From an uncultured Collinsella sp. (GTDB lineage: Bacteria; Actinomycetota; Coriobacteriia; Coriobacteriales; Coriobacteriaceae), in NCBI GenBank assembly GCA_900551555.1, contig URWC01000025.1:1-16689 (forward strand): a stretch of DNA of 16,689 bases, written 5' to 3'. Positions within the stretch are counted from its first letter, which is position 1; each line of letters opens with the position of its first letter. Shown piece by piece: positions 7,420 to 13,758 of this stretch. Made by a program: the position numbers and the translations under genes. The notes below the pieces were generated by a model. It was not told the origin of the DNA, did no database searches, and was given only the letters and a program-made list of their open reading frames with translations.

Positions 7420-7884
7420 ATGGCGGATAACGAAGCGCTTTTTACGCCTGAGCTGGTGTTTTTTGATTGGGAGTGTGCGTCGCCGGATGAGGTGTTTGCG
7501 CGGCTCGAGGGCGAGCTTGCTCCGCGCGGCTATATTGCGCCCGGTTGGCTCGACGCCGTCCGCACGCGCGAGGATGCCTATCCCACTGGTCTTGCCATGC
7601 CGGCGGCAAATATCGCCATCCCGCATACCGACTCCGGCTTTGTGGCCAAGCCCTATATCGCGGTGGTAAAGCCCGCCGCGCCCGTGACGTTTAACGCGAT
7701 GGCGGGCATGGGTGCCCCGGTGCCGGCGCAGATCATCATCAATCTGGGCATTGCCGAGCCGGGCGGCCAGGTCGAGGCGCTGCAGGCGCTCATGAATATC
7801 TTTATGGATGCCGACGCCGCAGCCGATGTGCTCGGCCAGACCACACCCCAGGGCATGGTCGACGCCATCCGCCGCCACTTCTAA
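7420..7884 (+). CDS. PTS EIIA component, fructose/galactitol (type-2) family
   Basis: EIIA proteins carry phosphate from HPr to EIIB during sugar uptake, or act as regulators. The 154-residue product is a single EIIA domain. The family pattern YPTGLAMP then AIPHTD is present, and His69 in IPHTD is the expected phosphorylation site. It resembles galactitol-type GatA more than the fructose enzymes, from memory of the family. GAGAGAGG at 7405-7412 supports the ATG at 7420. No EIIB or EIIC gene is in the window, so its sugar and partner are unknown, and a regulatory role is possible. The gene stands alone, flanked on both sides by palindromic elements (7354-7390 and 7906-7951). Confidence 0.88.
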   Translation: MADNEALFTPELVFFDWECASPDEVFARLEGELAPRGYIAPGWLDAVRTREDAYPTGLAMPAANIAIPHTDSGFVAKPYIAVVKPAAPVTFNAMAGMGAPVPAQIIINLGIAEPGGQVEALQALMNIFMDADAAADVLGQTTPQGMVDAIRRHF

Positions 7885-7905
7885 GGTAGGGCTAAGCCGG
7901 CAGCC

Positions 7906-7951
7906 GGGGACGTCCCCTTTGCACCAAAATGGTGCAGATTAACCTGTCCCC
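7906..7951. repeat. Palindromic intergenic element B (GGGGACGTCCCC)
   Basis: GGGGACGTCCCC (7906-7917) is a perfect 12-bp palindrome. A 7-bp hairpin TGCACCA-aaa-TGGTGCA (7920-7936) follows. GGGGAC at 7906-7911 can also pair with GTCCCC at 7946-7951, enclosing the inner hairpin. On the minus strand the element starts GGGGACAGGTTAATCTGC. It lies between the EIIA gene and the foldase gene. No T run suits a terminator. Confidence 0.75.
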
Positions 7952-8027
7952 AATGCACCAACCGTGTCGTGGGGGCTGCGTTGTGACACAATGGCGTTTG
8001 TTCGATTCGTTTTGCGAAAGGCCAAAT

Positions 8028-9251
8028 ATGGCAAACAAGAAAAAGAACCCCGAGGCCGCGCCGACACCCGAGCAGCAGGCTCGTGCCGCCTCCAGCTCTC
8101 GTAAGAAGCAGCGTAAGATCTACGTGTCCAAGACCGTCAAGATCGTTTTGGTGGTCATCGGCGTGCTGGCGATGCTGCTTTCCGTCTCGGCGATGGCGTG
8201 CTCCGGCCTGATGTCGCAGACCGAGGACACCGGTACGGGCTACAAGCTGACCGGCGGCGTGGCTGCCACCATCAACGGCACCAACCTCACCGAGGACACC
8301 GTGACCAAGCAGATCATGAGCATGCGCACGTCCTACGGCTACACCAAGGACGAGGACTGGGCACAGTACCTGGTCGACAACGATCTTACGCCCAAGAAGT
8401 ACCGCAAGCAGCTCATCGATTCCTATACGCAGCAGATTCTGCTTCAGCAGGCACAGAAGGAAAACGGCGTGACCGTCTCGGACGAGGAAGTCGAGAAGGC
8501 TTGGAAGGACGCATGCAAGAGCGCGGGCGGCGCCAAGACCTTTAAGGAGACCCTCAAGACCTACGGCTACACCGAGGACACCTACAAGGATTCGCTCAAG
8601 GAGAGTCTGGCGCAGCAGAAGCTCAAGGACGCCGTGGCACCCACCAGCAAGCCCAAGGACAGCGAGATTGTCGATTACATCAACGAGAACCTGTCCAGTT
8701 ACAACGACGCCCGTCGTTCGTCGAACATCCTGATCAAGGTCGATTCCGATGCGTCCGACGAGGACAAGGCTGCCGCCAAGGCCAAGGCGCAGGAGTGCCT
8801 GGACAAGATCAACTCCGGCGAGCTGAGCTTTGAGGACGCCGTGGAGCAGTACTCCGAGGACGCCGGTTCCAAGGAGAAGAAGGGCGACGTGGGCTGGGAC
8901 AAGCTCACCACCTTCGTCGACAGCTACCAGACGGCGCTCGAGGGCCTCAACAAGGGCGACGTGAGCGATGTGGTCGAGTCGACGTACGGCTACCACATCA
9001 TCAAGTGCACCGACTACTTCCACGTCGATAACCAGGTTGATGACATCAAGCAGGTGCCCAAGGCCATTAAGAAGTATGTCTCCAACGTGGTGAAGACGCA
9101 GGCGGCCAGCACCGCATACAGCGAGTGGCTGGAGCAGTATAAGAAGGACGCCGACATCACCGTTAACCCCATGCCCAAGGACGTGCCGTATAACGTCAGT
9201 CTGAAGGGCGTCACCAAGAGTTCGACCGACGATTCGTCGACGACTGAGTAA
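8028..9251 (+). CDS. Membrane-anchored PpiC-type peptidyl-prolyl isomerase (PrsA/SurA-like foldase)
   Basis: Such proteins help exported proteins fold outside the membrane. The 407-residue product has a basic N-terminus (1-37), one membrane span (about 38-57), then a SurA_N-like helical region and a parvulin-type PpiC domain at about 231-330. The domain contains the RRSSNILIKV strand, FEDAVEQYSED, GDVGW and STYGYHIIKC, which mark this family. The tail is Ser/Thr-rich. Cys58 lies at the end of the span in AMAC, which is a poor lipobox, so I favour a signal-anchor. The ATG at 8028 has GAAAGG at 8016-8021; an in-frame upstream opening would run back into palindromic element B and is unlikely. 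A CACAAT -10-like hexamer is at 7987-7992. yqeY follows after 54 bases. Confidence 0.9.
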   Translation: MANKKKNPEAAPTPEQQARAASSSRKKQRKIYVSKTVKIVLVVIGVLAMLLSVSAMACSGLMSQTEDTGTGYKLTGGVAATINGTNLTEDTVTKQIMSMRTSYGYTKDEDWAQYLVDNDLTPKKYRKQLIDSYTQQILLQQAQKENGVTVSDEEVEKAWKDACKSAGGAKTFKETLKTYGYTEDTYKDSLKESLAQQKLKDAVAPTSKPKDSEIVDYINENLSSYNDARRSSNILIKVDSDASDEDKAAAKAKAQECLDKINSGELSFEDAVEQYSEDAGSKEKKGDVGWDKLTTFVDSYQTALEGLNKGDVSDVVESTYGYHIIKCTDYFHVDNQVDDIKQVPKAIKKYVSNVVKTQAASTAYSEWLEQYKKDADITVNPMPKDVPYNVSLKGVTKSSTDDSSTTE

Positions 9252-9256
9252 TCATG

Positions 9257-9282
9257 GGGCGGTGCTCGCGTGAGTGCCGCCC
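9257..9282 (+). promoter_or_regulatory. Hairpin between the foldase gene and yqeY
   Basis: GGGCGGTGCTC (9257-9267) pairs with GAGTGCCGCCC (9272-9282), 11 pairs including two G-U, around a 4-base loop. No T run follows, so it is not a standard terminator. It lies 10 bases before the yqeY ribosome site and may mark an mRNA processing or stability point. Confidence 0.4.
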
Positions 9283-9305
9283 ACGCTATTGAGGAGGATT
9301 TGCAG

Positions 9306-9749
9306 ATGACCAACGAAGAGCTGCAGAAGGAAATGATCGCGGCCATGAAGGCCAAGGACAAGGTCCGCCTGTCCATCATTCGCCAGGTTAAGGCCGAGGT
9401 GAAGAACATCGAGGTCAACGAGCGCCGCGATGTGACCGAGGAAGACGTCAACAGCATGATCAAGCGTCTGATTAAGCAGACGAGCGAGACACTGGAGATG
9501 TCCATTAAGGCCGGCACCGACCAGGAGCGTACCGACAACCTGACTGAGCAGGTCAAGATTCTGGAGAGCCTGCTGCCCGCGCAGGTTTCGGGCGAGGAGC
9601 TCGAGGCCCTGATCGAGCAGGTTATCGCCGAGCTGGGTGCGACCTCCAAAAAGCAGATGGGCCAGGTCATGGGGGCACTCGGCAAGGCCACCGGCGGCAA
9701 CTTCGATAAGCCGGCCGCGGCAAAGATCGTCGGAGCAAAGCTGGCTTAA
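9306..9749 (+). CDS. yqeY: GatB/YqeY domain protein
   Basis: YqeY proteins are small, helical and cytosolic. They resemble the tail domain of GatB, the tRNA-dependent amidotransferase subunit, but their exact role is unsettled. The 147-residue product matches the usual length of about 148. It shows the MKAKDKVRLSIIRQVKAEVKN opening (here in place of the common LRxLKSAIKN), ILESLLPAQVSGEEL in the middle and QMGQVMGAL with the closing AAAKIVGAKL helix. The ATG at 9306 was chosen over an in-frame GTG at 9270 because AGGAGG (9292-9297) lies 8 bases upstream. It shares direction with the foldase gene and ends before a strong terminator. Confidence 0.93.
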   Translation: MTNEELQKEMIAAMKAKDKVRLSIIRQVKAEVKNIEVNERRDVTEEDVNSMIKRLIKQTSETLEMSIKAGTDQERTDNLTEQVKILESLLPAQVSGEELEALIEQVIAELGATSKKQMGQVMGALGKATGGNFDKPAAAKIVGAKLA

Positions 9750-9777
9750 GGGCTGGCCGACACATAGCCGATGCTGA

Positions 9778-9809
9778 GGGGCGTGACCATCGCGGTCGCG
9801 CCCCTTTTT
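9778..9809 (+). terminator. Rho-independent terminator after yqeY
   Basis: GGGGCGTGACC (9778-9788) pairs with GGTCGCGCCCC (9794-9804), 11 pairs including one T-G, around a 5-base loop, followed by TTTTT (9805-9809). It ends the foldase-yqeY unit. Confidence 0.93.
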
Positions 9810-9820
9810 GCTGGGCTGGG

Positions 9821-9891
9821 CACTCATTGGGGACAGACTTAAATGAGTACCCAATGAGCGGGCACTCATTTAAGTCTGTCCCCAATGAGTG
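9821..9891. repeat. Palindromic intergenic element C, 28-bp perfect inverted repeat
   Basis: The left arm 9821-9848 and right arm 9864-9891 are exact reverse complements over 28 bases, around a 15-base spacer. Each arm contains CATTGGGGACAGACTTAAAT. The spacer holds CCAATGAG, which echoes the arm ends. It lies just after a terminator and has no T run, so termination is not its obvious job. It is the most complete member of the GGGGACRG repeat group seen here. Confidence 0.92.
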
Positions 9892-9954
9892 GGTGGAAGA
9901 TTGCGGGTTCTTTACGGGAATGTAGTGTGGGCTGCGGAAACGTGATTCTTTCCG

Positions 9955-9960
9955 TACAAT
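9955..9960 (+). promoter_or_regulatory. Candidate -10 box for the amino acid ABC operon
   Basis: TACAAT at 9955-9960 matches five of six -10 positions and lies 35 bases before the ATPase start. The -35 region near 9932-9938 is poor (TGCGGA-like). The position downstream of a terminator and a palindrome fits the start of a new transcription unit. No operator could be identified. Confidence 0.45.
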
Positions 9961-9995
9961 AGTTCAACTCGTGTAAACGCAGGGAAGGGACATTC

Positions 9996-10727
9996 ATGGC
10001 AGACATGATCGAGATCAAGCATCTCAACAAGTACTTTGGCGACCTGCATGTGCTCAAAGATATCAATCTCACCGTCAAACGCGGCGAGAAGCTCGTTATG
10101 ATCGGGCCCTCCGGTTCAGGTAAGTCGACGCTCATCCGCTGCGTCGATTATCTTGAGGAGCCCACTTCGGGCGAAGTCATCATCGACGGCACGCCGCTCA
10201 CCAAAAAGAATCACCTGGAAATGGCTCGCAAGTACAGCTCCATGGTGTTTCAGCAGTTCAACCTGTATCCCAATATGACGGTGCTTGGCAACCTGACGCT
10301 TGCACCCATCAAGCTGCAAAAGAAGAGCAAGGAAGAGGCGACCCAGATCGCCATCGCCGCGCTCAAGCGCGTCGGCATGGCGCATAAGGCTGGCGAGTAT
10401 CCGCAAAACCTCTCGGGTGGTCAGCAGCAGCGCATCGCCATCGCTCGCGCCCTGTGCACCAAGCAGCCCATCATCCTGTTTGACGAGCCAACCTCGGCAC
10501 TCGACCCCGAGATGGTCCAGGAGGTCCTGGACGTTATGATCGAGCTCGCGCAGGAGGACATTACCATGATCTGCGTGACGCACGAGATGGGCTTTGCGCG
10601 CCAGGTGGCCGACCGCGTCATCTTTATGGAGGACGGCCGCATCCTGGAGGAGGGTACCCCCGAGCACTTCTTCGATAACCCCGAGAACCCGCGCTGCCGC
10701 GAGTTCCTGTCCAAGATTCTGCACTAG
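9996..10727 (+). CDS. Polar amino acid ABC transporter ATPase (GlnQ/GluA type)
   Basis: This subunit powers amino acid import at the inner membrane face. The 243-residue product is the full family length. Walker A GPSGSGKST is at 37-45, the Q-loop is in VFQQFNLYPNMTVL, the signature LSGGQ is at 139-143, Walker B with Asp163 and Glu164 is in LFDEPTSALD, and the switch His is in VTHEMGFA. The FQQFNLYPNMT and EEGTPEHFFDNP segments are typical of the polar amino acid subfamily. GGAAGGGA (about 9983-9990) supports the start. The next three genes complete the importer. The order ATPase, binding protein, two permeases is that of corynebacterial gluABCD, which suggests glutamate or a related substrate but does not prove it. 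Confidence 0.95.
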   Translation: MADMIEIKHLNKYFGDLHVLKDINLTVKRGEKLVMIGPSGSGKSTLIRCVDYLEEPTSGEVIIDGTPLTKKNHLEMARKYSSMVFQQFNLYPNMTVLGNLTLAPIKLQKKSKEEATQIAIAALKRVGMAHKAGEYPQNLSGGQQQRIAIARALCTKQPIILFDEPTSALDPEMVQEVLDVMIELAQEDITMICVTHEMGFARQVADRVIFMEDGRILEEGTPEHFFDNPENPRCREFLSKILH

Positions 10728-10736
10728 GCGCGGGTG

Positions 10737-11612
10737 ATGGACATGACGGATATGACGAGGGCGGCTGTATCGCGCCGTCACTTTTTGCAGCTGGCGGGGG
10801 CCGGCATGCTCGCATTGACGGGCACCGCGCTCACCGGCTGCGGCAACTCCACCAGCGGCGAGGGCTCCGATAAGGGTTCCAAGCTCGCGGCCATCAAGTC
10901 GCGCGGCCACCTGAACGCCGGCGTCAAGAAGGACGTTCCCGGCTACGGCTATTACGATACCGCCAAGGGCCGCTTTGAGGGCATGGAGGTCGACCTGTGC
11001 TACCAGATTGCCGCTGCCGTCTTTGGCGTGAGTTACAAGGAGGCTCGCGCCCAGGAGCTTGTCGAGTTTACCGACGTAACGCCCAAGACGCGTGGCCCGC
11101 TCATCGATAACGGCCAGCTCGACGTGGTCGCGGCGACCTACACCATCACCGACGAGCGCAAGAAGAGCTGGGATTTCTCGACGCCGTATCGTACCGACTA
11201 CGTGGGACTCATGGTCAAGAAGCGCTCGGGCTTTATCTCGATTGAGGACCTGGACGGCAAGGTGATCGGCGTGAGCCAGGGCGCTACCACGCAGGGCCTG
11301 ATCGAGCAGATGATCAAGGACAACGGCTTTAGCTGCGAGCCCGAGTTTAGGGCCTTTAGCGGCTACCCCATCATCAAGAGTTCGCTCGACGCCGGCAACA
11401 TCGACGTCTTTGCCATGGACCGCTCCACGCTTGCTGGTTACATGAACGAGACCGTCGAGCTGCTGCAGCCCGAGGTCAAGTTTGGCGAGCAGGGCTACGG
11501 CGTGGCGACCAAGAAGGGTTGCGACCTTTCGGCCGTGGTCGATCAGGTGGTCCGCGATCGCCTGGCCGACGGCTGGCTCGACAAAGAGGTCAAGACCTGG
11601 GGTCTTGTGTAA
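10737..11612 (+). CDS. Amino acid ABC transporter substrate-binding lipoprotein with Tat-type signal
   Basis: This is a solute-binding protein family 3 receptor that would deliver a polar amino acid to the two permeases. The 291-residue product opens with SRRHFLQLAG (12-21), a twin-arginine motif with Arg13 and Arg14. A hydrophobic stretch and the lipobox LTGC with Cys35 follow. This points to export by Tat and lipid anchoring. The mature part shows GYGYYD, GRFEGMEVDLC, VAATYTITDERKKSWDFSTPY and KVIGVSQGATTQ, as in GluB/GltI-like proteins. The start is uncertain: GTG 10734, ATG 10737, 10743 and 10752 all lie within 20 bases of the ATPase stop and none has a strong ribosome site, so coupling is likely. 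I chose 10737. Confidence 0.92.
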   Translation: MDMTDMTRAAVSRRHFLQLAGAGMLALTGTALTGCGNSTSGEGSDKGSKLAAIKSRGHLNAGVKKDVPGYGYYDTAKGRFEGMEVDLCYQIAAAVFGVSYKEARAQELVEFTDVTPKTRGPLIDNGQLDVVAATYTITDERKKSWDFSTPYRTDYVGLMVKKRSGFISIEDLDGKVIGVSQGATTQGLIEQMIKDNGFSCEPEFRAFSGYPIIKSSLDAGNIDVFAMDRSTLAGYMNETVELLQPEVKFGEQGYGVATKKGCDLSAVVDQVVRDRLADGWLDKEVKTWGLV

Positions 11613-11636
11613 GCGCTCGTCCAAGGAAGGAATCAA

Positions 11637-12383
11637 ATGCTCGAAGGATTGTTTGACGCCGACCGCTGGTCGACGACATTCCAAAACATGGGGCCCTTCT
11701 GGGAGGGCTTTGGCGTGACGCTGCAGGTGGTTGTCGCCGGACTGCTGCTGTCGCTGGTGCTGGGCACGCTGCTGGGCGTGTTCTCGACCACCCGTTCGCG
11801 CGTGCTGCGCACTATCAGCCGCGTGTACGTGGAGTTTTACCAGAACACCCCGCTGCCCGTGCAGGTGCTCTTTATGTACATGGCTGGCCCGCAGTTTTTG
11901 CAGGCCATAACCGGTGCCGACCAGCCGGTGCGCATCGCACCGTTCGTGCTGGGCTTTCTGGGCGTCGGCCTGTATCACGCGGCCTACATCTCTGAGGTCA
12001 TCCGCACCGGCATCGAGGCCGTTCCACGCGGTCAGATGGAGGCGGCTCAGAGCCAGGGCTTCACCCGTGCGCAGGCTTACTGGTACATCGTGCTGCCCCA
12101 GACGTTCAAAATCATCCTGCCGCCGCTGTGCAACCAGGCGCTCAACCTGGTCAAGAACACGTCGGTGCTGGCGCTCGTGGCCGGCGGCGACCTTATGTAT
12201 CGCTCCGACAACTTCGTGAGTCTCTACGGTTACCTGCAGGGATACATCGTCTGCTGCCTTATGTACTTCATCATCTGTTTTCCGCTCGCCATGCTGGTGC
12301 AATGGCTCGAGCGCCGCTCCAAGGAGCGTCCGCGCGGCGTGAGCCTGGCCGAGCTGGGACTCGACAACGTAGAGGAGGCCTAG
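11637..12383 (+). CDS. Amino acid ABC transporter permease, first subunit (GluC-like)
   Basis: This inner-membrane permease of the HisM/GlnP group should form a heterodimer with the next gene product. The 248-residue protein has about five hydrophobic spans. The N-terminal GVTLQVVVAGLLLSLVLGTL span and YQNTPLPVQVLF are typical. The EAA loop that contacts the ATPase is at 135-155 (EAAQSQGF through LPQ). AAGGAAGG at 11623-11630 supports the start. The C-terminus adds a charged cytoplasmic tail. The next gene starts 3 bases after its stop codon. Confidence 0.94.
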   Translation: MLEGLFDADRWSTTFQNMGPFWEGFGVTLQVVVAGLLLSLVLGTLLGVFSTTRSRVLRTISRVYVEFYQNTPLPVQVLFMYMAGPQFLQAITGADQPVRIAPFVLGFLGVGLYHAAYISEVIRTGIEAVPRGQMEAAQSQGFTRAQAYWYIVLPQTFKIILPPLCNQALNLVKNTSVLALVAGGDLMYRSDNFVSLYGYLQGYIVCCLMYFIICFPLAMLVQWLERRSKERPRGVSLAELGLDNVEEA

Positions 12384-12386
12384 CGC

Positions 12387-13025
12387 ATGGAAATCTTCAA
12401 CGCGACCAACTTGCTCTACATCTGGGGCGGCTTTGTTAAGACCATCGAGATCTCGGCGCTGTCGATCTTTTTCTCGCTCATCTTTGGCACGGTGCTGGCG
12501 CTCGTCAAGAGCTATGCGCCCCGCCCGTTCCGTATTTTGGTGAGCGCCTATATCGAGCTGTTCCGCTGCACGCCCAACCTACTGTGGATCCTGTTTATCT
12601 ATTTTACGGTGCAGGGTCTGGACATTGTGATTTCGACCATCGCCTTTACGCTGTTCACCAGCGCCGTTATGGCCGAGATTGTGCGCGGCGGCCTCAACTC
12701 GATTCCGCGCGGTCAGTTTGAGGCGGCGCAGAGCCAGGGCTTCGGCTTCTTTGCCACCATGCGCTACATCATCCTGCCGCAGACGTTTAAGACGATCATT
12801 CCGGCCCTGTTTAGCCAGTGCACGACCGTTATCAAGGACAGCTCGTATCTTTCGGGCATTAACGTGGCCGAGCTCATGTACACGGCAAACGTCGTAATGG
12901 CGCATGCGATCGACCTGTCACAGGTGCTCATGCTCTACGGTCTGGTGTTTGCGATGTACTTTGCGCTGAACTTTGGTATCTCCTTGTTGGTCCGCGCCTA
13001 TCAGCGCCGAATCGTAGCCGCATAA
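12387..13025 (+). CDS. Amino acid ABC transporter permease, second subunit (GluD-like)
   Basis: This is the second inner-membrane permease of the importer. The 212-residue protein is shorter than its neighbour but has the full core: the KTIEISALSIFFSLIFGTVL span, RCTPNLLWILF, and the EAA loop at 112-132 (EAAQSQGF through LPQ). The two permeases share EAAQSQGF and QTFK, as expected for paralogues. AGGAGG at 12373-12378 lies inside the end of the preceding gene, 8 bases before the ATG. The stop codon directly abuts palindromic element D, which may mark the end of the operon. Confidence 0.94.
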   Translation: MEIFNATNLLYIWGGFVKTIEISALSIFFSLIFGTVLALVKSYAPRPFRILVSAYIELFRCTPNLLWILFIYFTVQGLDIVISTIAFTLFTSAVMAEIVRGGLNSIPRGQFEAAQSQGFGFFATMRYIILPQTFKTIIPALFSQCTTVIKDSSYLSGINVAELMYTANVVMAHAIDLSQVLMLYGLVFAMYFALNFGISLLVRAYQRRIVAA

Positions 13026-13055
13026 TGTGACAAAGGGACAGTCCCTTTGTCACAT
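13025..13055. repeat. Palindromic intergenic element D (AAAGGGACAGTCCCTTT)
   Basis: A 15-base arm at 13025-13039 is the exact reverse complement of 13041-13055, with a single base between. The core reads AAAGGGACAGTCCCTTT and the flanks are TGTGAC/GTCACA. It starts at the last base of the permease stop codon and ends 3 bases before the next gene's ribosome site. A 1-base spacer cannot be a hairpin loop as such, so a few inner pairs must open in RNA. There is no T run. Confidence 0.85.
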
Positions 13056-13071
13056 AGAGAAAGGAATCGCG

Positions 13072-13695
13072 ATGAGCGATCTGGTGAACAAGAAGAATCC
13101 TGTGGTCATTACCATCGCGCGCGACTTTGGCGCCGAGGGCCACGAGATTGGTCGCATGCTTGCCGACGAGTTGGGGATTCCACTGTACGATAACGAGCTA
13201 CTGGTGCGTGCGTCGCTGCGCGCGGGCGAGTCGCTCGACAAGATGGCCGCCTACGACGAGCGCCTGGCCGTGGAGAACATGGCGTTTCTGCCCGACCGCT
13301 ACGATGCCCGTTCGTACTCGGACAAGTTATTCCAAAAGATGAGCCAGGTGATTTTGGATCTTGGCGAGACCGAGAGCTGCATTATCGAAGGTCGCCTGTC
13401 CGATTACCTGTTGCGTAACAACCCCAACCACATTGCCGTGTTGGTGACCGCTCCCTTTGAGGACCGCGTCGAGATCGTGCGCAAGAAGCGCGGCCTTAAC
13501 AAAAAGAAGGGCGCCAAGCTGGTCAAGCAGCAGCAGAAGGCGCGCGAGGCGTTCTATAAGCGATACAGCGCCGGAAAGTGGAAGATGACGAGCGGCAAGG
13601 ATATCGTCGTCAACCGCGCCAAGCTGGGCCGCGAGGGTTGCAAGGACGTCATCGCCGCAGCCTACCGCTATAAGCTGGCGCAGCTCGAAGGCTAG
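13072..13695 (+). CDS. Cytidylate kinase-like family protein
   Basis: The 207-residue product fits the cytidylate-kinase-like family (PF13189, AAA_26), whose members resemble nucleoside monophosphate kinases but mostly have no known substrate. The N-terminal strand and loop VVITIARDFGAEGHEIGRML (11-30) correspond to the family's ItIsr.fGSGG..IA pattern, with GAEG (20-23) in place of GSGG. PLYDNELL follows, then CIIEGRLSDYLL and a basic region (RKKRGLNKKKGAK) that may be the lid. The ATG at 13072 was chosen because AGAAAGGA (13058-13065) lies 6 bases upstream; an earlier in-frame GTG would start inside element D. It lies on the same strand as the ABC operon, but element D separates them and a shared function is not shown. 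Confidence 0.82.
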   Translation: MSDLVNKKNPVVITIARDFGAEGHEIGRMLADELGIPLYDNELLVRASLRAGESLDKMAAYDERLAVENMAFLPDRYDARSYSDKLFQKMSQVILDLGETESCIIEGRLSDYLLRNNPNHIAVLVTAPFEDRVEIVRKKRGLNKKKGAKLVKQQQKAREAFYKRYSAGKWKMTSGKDIVVNRAKLGREGCKDVIAAAYRYKLAQLEG

Positions 13696-13700
13696 ACTCC

Positions 13701-13758
13701 AAAACCACCACAAAACCACCACAAAGGGGACAGGCACCTTTGTGGTGGTTTTTGTTTT
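13701..13758. terminator. Terminator-like palindromic element E with an 11-bp tandem repeat
   Basis: AAAACCACCACAAAGG (13712-13727) pairs perfectly over 16 bases with CCTTTGTGGTGGTTTT (13737-13752) around a 9-base loop, and TGTTTT follows. The left arm is preceded by an exact tandem copy of AAAACCACCAC (13701-13711 and 13712-13722). The centre reads AAAGGGGACAGGCACCTTT, so it also belongs to the GGGGACRG group. It sits between two convergent genes and the minus-strand stop codon lies within its tail, so it probably terminates both. Confidence 0.85.

Noticed and set aside
7929..8027. Upstream extension of the foldase frame
   Set aside because: It runs out of palindromic element B and lacks a ribosome site; the ATG at 8028 followed by a lysine-rich signal anchor is well supported.
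8190..8205. Possible lipobox (AMAC, Cys58) in the foldase
   Set aside because: The -3 position is Ala rather than Leu and the N-terminal region is long for a lipoprotein signal, so a signal-anchor is more likely.
10116..12302. Very long open frame (728 codons) on the minus strand across the ABC operon
   Set aside because: It lies opposite three clear ABC transporter genes, has no family signature and is rich in His, Arg, Leu and Val as expected from the reverse frame of GC-biased codons.
13027..13071. Longer cytidylate-kinase-like frame starting inside element D
   Set aside because: The extra 15 codons are encoded by the palindrome, and a good ribosome site precedes the ATG at 13072.
13701..13722. 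Tandem AAAACCACCAC copies as the start of a CRISPR or minisatellite
   Set aside because: Only two copies of 11 bases without spacers; they form part of a terminator hairpin.
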